A stretch of 64,000 nucleotides of DNA, from assembly GCF_007673235.1 (NCBI RefSeq), contig NZ_VDZH01000001.1:122217-186216 (forward strand), written 5' to 3'. Shown one piece after another: positions 58,027 to 64,000 of the stretch. The DNA comes from Curtobacterium pusillum. Lineage in GTDB: Bacteria > Actinomycetota > Actinomycetes > Actinomycetales > Microbacteriaceae. The translations under genes and the position numbers were made by a program. The notes beneath the pieces were generated by a model, which searched no databases, had not been told where the DNA came from, and saw nothing but the letters and a program-made list of their open reading frames with translations. How positions within the stretch are numbered: position 1 is the first letter of the stretch; every line of letters begins with the position of its first letter.

Positions 58027-58752
58027 TCAGAAGCTCGACGAGCCGCCGGACTTCAGCGCGGCGAGACGCGCCTCGACCTCGGCGTCCTTGCCGACGTCCT
58101 CGAGGCTCTCGAACTGCGAGTCGAGGCTCGACGACTGGAGCTCCTGCTGGCCGAGGACCTTCGCTTCCTCGCGGCGGACCTTCTCCTCGAAGCGACCGAG
58201 GTCGCTCGTCGGGTCGAGCACGTCGATGTTGCCGAGCGCGTCGTTGACCTTGGACTGCGCCTCGGCGGTCTTCGAGCGGGCGACGAGGTTGTCGCGCTTC
58301 GAGCGGAGCTCCTCGAGCTTCTGCTCCATGCCCGCGAGACCCGCCTTGAGCTTCTCCACGGCCTCGTTCTGCGAGGCGAGGTTCGGCTCGGCGTCCTTGA
58401 CCTCCTGCTCGGCGGCGATCTGCTTGCCGATGGCGATCTTGGCGAGGTTGTCGAACTTGTCGGCCTCGGCGGTCTTGCCCTCGACGCGGTACTTGTCCGC
58501 GGCGACGGAGGCGTTCGCTGCCTTCTGGCCCCACTCGGTGGCGGCCTTCTTGTCCTCCTCGTGGTCCTGCTCGAGCAGGCGCACGTTGCCGATCGTCTGC
58601 GCGATCGCGGTCTTGGCGTCCGCGATGTTGTTCGTGTAGTCGCGCACGAGCTGGTCCAGCATCTTCTGCGGGTCCTCGGCGTTGTCGATGAGCTGGTTGA
58701 TGTTCGCTCGGACGAGGGTCGAGATGCGTCCGAAGATCGTCTGCTTTGCCAT
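58027..58752 (-). CDS. pspA: PspA/IM30 (ESCRT-III-like) membrane-stress protein
   Basis: A 241-aa almost fully helical protein. It begins QTIFGRISTLVRANINQLID and has long heptad-like coiled-coil segments (about 30-150) such as GKQIAAEQEVKDAEPNLASQ, then FEEKVRREEAKVLGQQEL. PspA forms membrane-repairing assemblies. The C-terminus ends ARLAALKSGGSSSF. AAAGGGA precedes the ATG. It follows the TPM-domain gene by 65 bp, the usual actinobacterial pairing for cell-envelope stress. Confidence 0.93.
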   Translation of the reverse strand: MAKQTIFGRISTLVRANINQLIDNAEDPQKMLDQLVRDYTNNIADAKTAIAQTIGNVRLLEQDHEEDKKAATEWGQKAANASVAADKYRVEGKTAEADKFDNLAKIAIGKQIAAEQEVKDAEPNLASQNEAVEKLKAGLAGMEQKLEELRSKRDNLVARSKTAEAQSKVNDALGNIDVLDPTSDLGRFEEKVRREEAKVLGQQELQSSSLDSQFESLEDVGKDAEVEARLAALKSGGSSSF

Positions 58753-58817
58753 TGCTGTTCCCTTTCGTGGAAGGTCTGGTGTGGTGCTGTCGATCTGGTC
58801 TGCGGTGCTGCGGGGGG

Positions 58818-60815
58818 CTAGAAGCGGCCGCCGCCGGAGAACCCGCCTCCGCCGCCTCCGCCGCCACCCCCGCCGAAGCCGCCGCCGCCGAAGCCGCCTC
58901 CGCCGCCCCCGAAGGAGCCGCCCCCGAAGCTGCCGCCGCGGCCGCCGAGCAGACCGCCGAGGACGATGCCGGTGACGAGCCCGCCGAGCTGCGCGCCGTT
59001 GCCGCCCCCGCCCCCGAAGCCGCCACCGCCGCCCCAGCCGCCCATGTCGTCGTTCGCAGCGTCCATCGCCGCGGCCGCGTACTGCTCGGCGGCCCGGGCG
59101 GCCTGCAGCGCCTGACCGGGGTCGGTGGTGGCGAGGTTCACGGCGTCGTCGAGGGCGCGTTCGGCCTCGGACAGCCGGGTCCGTGCGGTGGGTCCGACGC
59201 CGCCGCGGTGCAGCGAGATGAACTCTCGGGCCTGGCTGATCCGGTTGCGCGCGTCGCGGAGGGCGTCGTCGAGGGCCCGGGCCGCCCGCTGCTGCTGTTC
59301 CTGGGCACCCCGTGCCGTGGCGATCGCCTGGTCGATCTCGGTGTTCGCCTTCGTCAGTGCGTCCACCGCGGCGATCGGGTCCTTCGGGTCGAGGCCCTGG
59401 CGCAGGACGGTCTCGGCGCGGGTGACCGCGGCGGCGAGTTCCGGGCCACCGGCCTGCAGGGTGCGAGCGGCTGCGACGTCGCCCTCGATGTCGATCCGCA
59501 TGGCCTCGGCCCGCGCGGTCGCCTCGGCGAAGGTGGACTCGGCCGCGACGGCGCTCGACGTGAGCTGCTGCACCTGGGCGAGGGCGTGCTGGGCGTCCCG
59601 CACGGCGACGACCGCCTCGCCCTTGTCGCCCGACGCGATGGCAGCGGTGGCGGCCTGCGAGCGTTCGGTGGCGTACGCCAGGACCTGCTGCGCCTGGTCG
59701 ACGCTGTCGGACACCGTGGCGAGGGTCCGGCCGTCGTAGGCGCCCCGCACCCGCTCCAGTGCTGCCCCGGCCGCGCTGACGGACGCCGGCGCTGCGGCGA
59801 CGGCCTCGGCGAGGGCCACGGCCGCCTCGTCGACGCCGTTCTCGAGTGAGCGGAGTTTGTCGAACGAGTCCGTCTGTTCCTCGATCGACGCGTGTGCCTG
59901 CTCACAGATCGCGATGATCTGGTTCGCCCAATCGGCGCGCTGCTGCGGGGTGTCCGGGATCTCGTCGTCGAGCTGCTGCTGGAACGTGAAGGCCTTGCGG
60001 ACGTTCTGCTGCGCGGCTGCGACGGCCTCGGCGAAGGGCTTCGCTGCGTCGGCGCCGAACTGCGCCGTCGCGAACCCGACCTCTTGTTCGGCGGTGCGCA
60101 GCTCGTCGTCGATCGTGACGAGTGCGCCGCCGGCGGTCCGTTCGAGGTCGGCGAGCGAGGCCTCCTGCGCCTTGGTCGCGGCGGCGGTGCGGCGCTTGTT
60201 CCGGGCACGGATGACCAGCACGATGACGACGAGCGCGACGACGACCACCAGGAGCAGGATCCACAGCCAGGTGAGGTTCGGCGGGGCCTGCGAGTCGGTC
60301 AGGCCGTTCGCGAACGCGAGGGCGGCTCCGGCCCAGTCACCGTTCTTGAGTGCGGGGACCGCGTCGTCGTTGTACGCGGACTCGGCGTCGCTCGCCGAGA
60401 TCGAGGTCTCGTTCGTCTGCTGGACGTCGGCGATCCGGTCGTCGACCGCGATGGACAGCACGATGCTGTCGGTGTCGATCTGGTTCCGCTGCATCGTGGC
60501 GTCGCCCCACGCGGCGTGTTCCGACGGGTTCGTGAAGGTCGGCACGAACACGACGTACAGCTGTGTCTGCGTCTCGTCGTAGAGCTTCTTGATCGCGCTC
60601 TCGATGTCGGACTGCTGCGAGGAGCTCAGCACGTTCGCCTCGTCGAGGACGTACGCACCGCCGAGGTCGACCGGCGCCGTCGCCCGCGCCGTCGTCGCCG
60701 GCGCCAGCACGAGGAAGACGGCGAGCAGTGCCGCGGCGAGGCGTCCGATCAGTCGCGATGTCCCCCTGTCCGTGCTCGTCCTGCCCGTGGCCGATCCGCC
60801 CTGGACCGCTCGCAT
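58818..60815 (-). CDS. TPM-domain membrane protein with coiled coil and Gly-rich tail
   Basis: A 665-aa protein. A signal or anchor (about 22-45) precedes a TPM domain (about 50-165: GAYVLDEANVLSSSQQSDIE, TQLYVVFVPTF, DSIVLSIAVDDR). A transmembrane helix follows at about 177-198, then a long Ala/Gln-rich helical region (about 205-590). The final 70 residues are almost all Gly with Phe and Ser. Such proteins accompany PspA in Actinobacteria and probably organise an envelope-stress complex. The TPM domain faces outside and the coiled coil inside. Confidence 0.88.
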   Translation of the reverse strand: MRAVQGGSATGRTSTDRGTSRLIGRLAAALLAVFLVLAPATTARATAPVDLGGAYVLDEANVLSSSQQSDIESAIKKLYDETQTQLYVVFVPTFTNPSEHAAWGDATMQRNQIDTDSIVLSIAVDDRIADVQQTNETSISASDAESAYNDDAVPALKNGDWAGAALAFANGLTDSQAPPNLTWLWILLLVVVVALVVIVLVIRARNKRRTAAATKAQEASLADLERTAGGALVTIDDELRTAEQEVGFATAQFGADAAKPFAEAVAAAQQNVRKAFTFQQQLDDEIPDTPQQRADWANQIIAICEQAHASIEEQTDSFDKLRSLENGVDEAAVALAEAVAAAPASVSAAGAALERVRGAYDGRTLATVSDSVDQAQQVLAYATERSQAATAAIASGDKGEAVVAVRDAQHALAQVQQLTSSAVAAESTFAEATARAEAMRIDIEGDVAAARTLQAGGPELAAAVTRAETVLRQGLDPKDPIAAVDALTKANTEIDQAIATARGAQEQQQRAARALDDALRDARNRISQAREFISLHRGGVGPTARTRLSEAERALDDAVNLATTDPGQALQAARAAEQYAAAAMDAANDDMGGWGGGGGFGGGGGNGAQLGGLVTGIVLGGLLGGRGGSFGGGSFGGGGGGFGGGGFGGGGGGGGGGGFSGGGRF

Positions 60816-61023
60816 CCGTCCTCCGTCCGTCGCCGTGGTCGCCGTCCCGAGACCCCCGGAACTGCGCCCCGGAGCGCTGTTGCCCGGAGTCTATCCACGC
60901 CGCGCAACGCTCGGACAGACTCCGGGCGAACCCTCGTGGAACCAGGGATCTGTGGACGGCTTGTCCCCCGGACCGGGGTATGCTCCAGGTGCGTTCGACG
61001 ACGAACGAGACAGGGGAACTGCA

Positions 61024-61227
61024 ATGGAGCGAACAACGAGTACCGAGGTCGTCCCGCTCGAGGACGGCTACCACCGTGTGTCGACGCCCGCGAGTGGCGT
61101 GATCGGCTTCGTCCGCGAGCACAACGGCCGCTACGAGGTCCTTCGTGGCCGCGTCCGACAGGCCACCCGTTCCGAGGGCCTCTACAGCACCATGAACGTC
61201 GCGCTCATCGCGCTGACGCACGCCTGA
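61024..61227 (+). CDS. Small hypothetical protein
   Basis: A 67-aa protein with alternating beta-type segments (GYHRVSTPASGVIGFVREHNG, written in part) and a short C-terminal helix. No cysteine pairs or membrane segment. AGGGGA lies 7 bp before the ATG, and TATGCT at 60978-60983 may be the -10. Normal codon use and a good ribosome-binding site support a real gene. I do not recognise the family. Confidence 0.7.
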   Translation: MERTTSTEVVPLEDGYHRVSTPASGVIGFVREHNGRYEVLRGRVRQATRSEGLYSTMNVALIALTHA

Positions 61228-61248
61228 TCCGCTCGTAGGCTCACCTGT

Positions 61249-61839
61249 GTGAGTCTCCCGCGCCTCCCGTCCGTCGTCGTGACGCTGGCAGCGCCGGGCG
61301 CGACCGCAGCGGACGACCGGGAGGCCCTGCTCGCCGCCGTCGCGACGGCCGCGGGCGTCGGCGTCTCGGCCGTGCGCGCGGGGCGCGTGTGTGCGCACTG
61401 TGGCGCGACCGACCACGGTCGTCCCTGGGCCGCGGTCGACGGCTCCGCCGTCGGCGTGAGCCTGTCGCGCACCACGGACCTCGTCGCGTTGGCCGTGGGA
61501 CCCACTGCGCTCGGCGTGGACGTCGAGCGCGTCTCCCGGGTCGCCGCCGCCCCGCTCGACGCGTTCACCGACCGTGAAGCAGCCCGGGCGAGCGGCGACG
61601 CCGCCGAACTCGCGGTGCTCTGGGCGGTGAAGGAGGCCGTGCTGAAACTCGACGGCCGCGGGCTGCGCTTCGACCCGCGGTCGGTGGAGGTCGACCTGGA
61701 CCGCATGGTCGCCGTCCTCGACGGTGTCGAGCACCCGGTGACGGTGCTGTTCCCGGCGCCGGACACGGTCCTCGCCGTCGCGGCCGACGGCGTACCGGTC
61801 ACCGTGGCAGGGTCAGCACCTCGACGCCGTCCCCGGTGA
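61249..61839 (+). CDS. 4'-Phosphopantetheinyl transferase superfamily protein
   Basis: A 196-aa transferase that would attach phosphopantetheine from CoA to a carrier protein. The magnesium-site motif ALGVDVERVSRVA is near residue 85, and the conserved WAVKEAVLKLDGRGL near 125. A CAHC motif sits where Sfp-like enzymes have HGKP-type residues. TAGGCT lies 7 bp before the GTG, suggesting a leaderless start. No NRPS or PKS genes are in the window. Its 3' end overlaps the aminopeptidase gene by 41 bp. Confidence 0.88.
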   Translation: MSLPRLPSVVVTLAAPGATAADDREALLAAVATAAGVGVSAVRAGRVCAHCGATDHGRPWAAVDGSAVGVSLSRTTDLVALAVGPTALGVDVERVSRVAAAPLDAFTDREAARASGDAAELAVLWAVKEAVLKLDGRGLRFDPRSVEVDLDRMVAVLDGVEHPVTVLFPAPDTVLAVAADGVPVTVAGSAPRRRPR

Positions 61840-62566
61840 TCGCGACGGTGTGCTCCGTGTGCGCGGTGCGTGCCCCGGTGGCGCTCCGGAGCGTCCAGCC
61901 GTCCGGGTCGGTGACGAGCACGTCGGTGTCCGCCATCACCCAGGGCTCGAGCGCCAGGAGGAGACCGGGCCGCAGGGTGTAGCCGCGTCCGGGTCGGCCG
62001 GTGTTCGAGACGTGCGGGTCCTGGTGCATGGTCGACCCGATGCCGTGGCCGCCGAACTCGACGTTGACCGGGTAGCCGGCGCCCGCGAGCACCGTTCCGA
62101 TCGCGTGCGAGAGGTCCCCGGTGCGCGTGCCTGGCCCGGCGATCGCGATGGCGGCGGCGAGGGCGCGTTCGGTGGCGTCGATGAGGGCGAGGTCCGCGGG
62201 GTCGGGCGTGCCGACCACGAAGCTGATCGCCGCATCGGCCGCGATGCCGTCGAGGGAGACGGCGAGGTCGAGGGTGAGGAGGTCGCCGTCCGCCAGCACG
62301 CGGTCGTGGGGGAGGCCGTGCAGCACGGCGTCGTTCACCGCGGTGCAGATGTGGTGGCCGAAGGGGCCGCGGCCGAACGAGGGCGCGTAGTCCACGTAGC
62401 AGGAGTCGGCGCCGGCGTCCTCGATCATCGCCTTCGCCCAGCGGTCGATCTCGAGCAGGTTCGTGCCGACGCGGACGCGGTCGCGCAGGGTGTGCAGGAT
62501 CGTGCCGACGAGGGCACCGCTCGCGTGGGCCTTCTCGACCTCGGTAGGGGTGAGGATCTCGATCAT
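61799..62566 (-). CDS. map: Methionine aminopeptidase, type I
   Basis: A 255-aa enzyme that removes the initiator Met. All five metal ligands can be placed: Asp in LLTLDLAVSLDG, Asp in GIAADAAISF, His in GGHGIGSTMHQDPH, Glu in LLALEPWVM and Glu in TAHTEHTVAI. The substrate His is in FGHHICTAVND. TATGAT lies 6 bp before the ATG, so it is probably leaderless. It diverges from an XRE regulator that probably controls it through the shared operator. This may be a second, regulated copy; only one is in the window. Confidence 0.94.
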   Translation of the reverse strand: MIEILTPTEVEKAHASGALVGTILHTLRDRVRVGTNLLEIDRWAKAMIEDAGADSCYVDYAPSFGRGPFGHHICTAVNDAVLHGLPHDRVLADGDLLTLDLAVSLDGIAADAAISFVVGTPDPADLALIDATERALAAAIAIAGPGTRTGDLSHAIGTVLAGAGYPVNVEFGGHGIGSTMHQDPHVSNTGRPGRGYTLRPGLLLALEPWVMADTDVLVTDPDGWTLRSATGARTAHTEHTVAITGDGVEVLTLPR

Positions 62567-62572
62567 GGGATG

Positions 62573-62605
62573 ATCATACCGGTACAGGAAGACCGGTATT
62601 AGTAT
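62573..62605. promoter_or_regulatory. Divergent promoters and 24-bp palindromic operator between map and the XRE gene
   Basis: ATACCGGT (62576-62583) and ACCGGTAT (62592-62599) form a perfect inverted repeat with an 8-bp spacer. Its left end overlaps the map -10 (TATGAT, complement of 62573-62578). Its right end abuts the regulator's -10 (TAGTAT, 62600-62605). A dimeric repressor here would block both promoters. Confidence 0.8.
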
Positions 62606-62611
62606 GGCCGC

Positions 62612-62887
62612 ATGGTCCGTCTCCCGCTCAGCCCCGACGAGGTCGCCCGTGGGCGTCGCCTCGGAGCGCTCCTCCGCCGTGCACGGGGTCCGCGTTCCAT
62701 GCTCGACACCGCGCTCGCGGCCGGGATCTCGCCCGAGACGCTCCGGAAGATCGAGACCGGACGCATCGCGACGCCGGCGTTCTCCACGATCGCGTCGGTC
62801 GCCGGGGTCGTCGGGCTGTCGCTCGACGCCGTGTGGGCCGAGGTCAGCTGTGAGCCTGACCTGGCCGGTACCGCGGCCGCGGGTTAG
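62612..62887 (+). CDS. XRE-family helix-turn-helix regulator
   Basis: A 91-aa regulator that is almost entirely one XRE DNA-binding domain (about 8-75: RGRRLGALLRRARGPRSMLD, AAGISPETLRKIETGRIATP, FSTIASVAGVVGLSLDAVWA). No ligand domain. TAGTAT lies 6 bp before the ATG, giving a leaderless transcript. It likely binds the adjacent palindrome and controls itself and map. Its TAG overlaps the stop codon of the convergent peptidase gene by 3 bases. Confidence 0.9.
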   Translation: MVRLPLSPDEVARGRRLGALLRRARGPRSMLDTALAAGISPETLRKIETGRIATPAFSTIASVAGVVGLSLDAVWAEVSCEPDLAGTAAAG

Positions 62888-64000
62888 GCGACTTCGGGGA
62901 CGCCCGGTTCGTCGATCCACGGCGCCGTGACCGCGCGCACCGCGTCGACGGTGGTGCCAGCGGAATCAGCGAACGCGCTGAGCACGTCGTCCGGCTGCAC
63001 CGTGTCGTGCCGGTGCCGCTCGGTGATCGTCCGGAGCCCCGTGAAGAACGCGTCGTCACCGATCGACCGGCGGACGGCGTGCAGGGCGAGTGCGCCGCGC
63101 TTGTAGACGCGGTCGTCGAACATGTCCTTCGCGCCCGGGTCGCCCACCACGAGGTCCTGCGGCTGCTCGAGGAGCCCGTCGCGGTACCGCTGTGCGAGGT
63201 CGTCCGCGGAGGCACCGCCGCGGTGCTCGGACCACAGCCACTCCGCGTAGCAGGCGAACCCCTCGTGCAGCCAGATGTCCCGCCACCGGGCGACGGTCAC
63301 CGAGTTGCCGAACCACTGGTGGGCCAGCTCGTGGGCGATGAGTCGGTCGGTGCCGTGCTCGCCGTCGACGTGGTTCCGGCCGAAGACCGCGAGGCCGTGC
63401 GCCTCGAGCGGGATCTCCAGGTCGTCGTCGGTCACCACGACGCCGTACGCCGGGAACGGGTACGGCCCGAACCGGTCGGCGTACAGGGCGAGCATGTCCG
63501 GCACCTTCCCGAAGTCCGTCTTCGCGGCGCCTGCGAGGTCGGCGGGGTGGTGCAGGGTGACGGGAACGTCCGAGCCGCGGAGCTTCGTGGTGCGGTACCG
63601 ACCGATCTGCACGGTCGCGAGGTAGGTGGCCATCGGGTCGGTCGTGGCGTAGGTCCAGGTGGTGCCGGCACGGGCGCGCTCCTTGCCGAGCAGGTCGCCG
63701 TTCGCGAGGACGTCGTAGGCGGCCTCGGCGGTGATCTCGAACCGGTAGGTGGCCTTGTCGTCCGGCCGGTCGTTGCACGGGAACCACGAGGGTGCGCCGG
63801 TCGGCTGCGCAGCGACGATGACACCGTCGGTCAGTTCCTCCCAGCCGATCTGGCCCCACGGGCTCCGCAGCGGGTGCGGGGTGCCGCGGTACTTCACGTG
63901 GACGGTGAACTCGGTACCGGCGGCGATCGGCTCGGCGGGGGTCACGGTCAGCTTGTGGGTCGCGGTCGAGGTCTTCTTCGCTCGGCGGCCGTCGACGTCC
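62884..64000 (-). CDS. M1-family zinc aminopeptidase, 5' part outside the window
   Basis: At least 372 C-terminal codons of an M1 peptidase; the frame continues past the window end. The zinc site is RLIAHELAHQWFGNSVTVAR with the third ligand Glu in WLHEGFACYAEWLW. Upstream is APSWFPCNDRPDDKATYRFEI. The usual GxMEN exopeptidase motif appears as IPLEAHGLAVF, a variant of the actinobacterial branch. The C-terminal part lacks the large ERAP-like domain, so it is a short-form M1 enzyme. Confidence 0.9.
   Translation of the reverse strand, partial: DVDGRRAKKTSTATHKLTVTPAEPIAAGTEFTVHVKYRGTPHPLRSPWGQIGWEELTDGVIVAAQPTGAPSWFPCNDRPDDKATYRFEITAEAAYDVLANGDLLGKERARAGTTWTYATTDPMATYLATVQIGRYRTTKLRGSDVPVTLHHPADLAGAAKTDFGKVPDMLALYADRFGPYPFPAYGVVVTDDDLEIPLEAHGLAVFGRNHVDGEHGTDRLIAHELAHQWFGNSVTVARWRDIWLHEGFACYAEWLWSEHRGGASADDLAQRYRDGLLEQPQDLVVGDPGAKDMFDDRVYKRGALALHAVRRSIGDDAFFTGLRTITERHRHDTVQPDDVLSAFADSAGTTVDAVRAVTAPWIDEPGVPEVA

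Overview
The window is 64 kb of very GC-rich DNA (GC-ending codons almost throughout, many GTG starts) from a high-GC Gram-positive actinobacterium. Gene content, codon use and the many leaderless genes fit Microbacteriaceae. A plant-associated Curtobacterium-like organism is my best guess, by inference and not by a search. It looks like chromosome: I see no phage, insertion sequence, CRISPR array, tRNA or rRNA.

Layout. 0-7 kb: an old-yellow-enzyme reductase with a HAD hydrolase, NAD(P)HX dehydratase, a YceI protein, a GT87-type glycosyltransferase, and an MFS exporter with a long leader. 7.3-10.6 kb: a two-component system (LuxR-type regulator, kinase, and a membrane partner that may be a decayed kinase). 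10.7-13.6 kb: metX and metY for methionine synthesis. 13.9-18.5 kb: acyltransferase, SDR, phosphoribosyltransferase, S51-type protein, uracil-DNA glycosylase, GNAT. 18.8-21.8 kb: a gluconate module (GntR, GntP, GntK) with a clear operator. 21.7-24.7 kb: BKACE-type enzyme, an ABC-F gene broken by an in-frame TGA, and a HIT protein. 24.7-27 kb: pxpABC (5-oxoprolinase). 27-31.6 kb: a TetR, acetoacetate decarboxylase-like and hydroxyacyl-CoA dehydrogenase group plus small oxidoreductases. 31.6-36 kb: a second two-component system, a CPBP protease and an amidase. 36.2-46.8 kb: a carbohydrate locus (ABC importer, DeoR/LacI-type hybrid regulator, 2-hydroxyacid dehydrogenase, heparinase II/III-like protein, ThuA, secreted TIM-barrel protein). 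47.1-52.2 kb: a five-gene peptide ABC importer. 53.2-55 kb: an iron-box-controlled siderophore reductase and ABC ATPase. 55.3-64 kb: flavoprotein disulfide reductase, arginase-fold protein with missing metal ligands, PspA with a TPM protein, phosphopantetheinyl transferase, methionine aminopeptidase with an XRE regulator, and a truncated M1 peptidase.

The most unusual feature is between the genes. Every convergent junction is either 21 bp or less (or overlapping) or is a 177-435 bp island packed with palindromes. The islands are built from a few modules: a 119-bp double-palindrome element (family A, four copies, always the same way round relative to the 3' end of one neighbouring gene), a GGAGGCGCGG-type hairpin (family B, eight copies, with compensatory changes between its arms), and private duplicated or triplicated hairpins. 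The covariation indicates that the folded form is selected.

A second pattern is that about 19 genes have a -10 hexamer (TANNNT, or CAGACT, CATACT or CAGAAT) exactly 6-8 bp before the start codon and no Shine-Dalgarno sequence, so they are probably leaderless. In two cases the hexamer contains the stop codon of the upstream gene.
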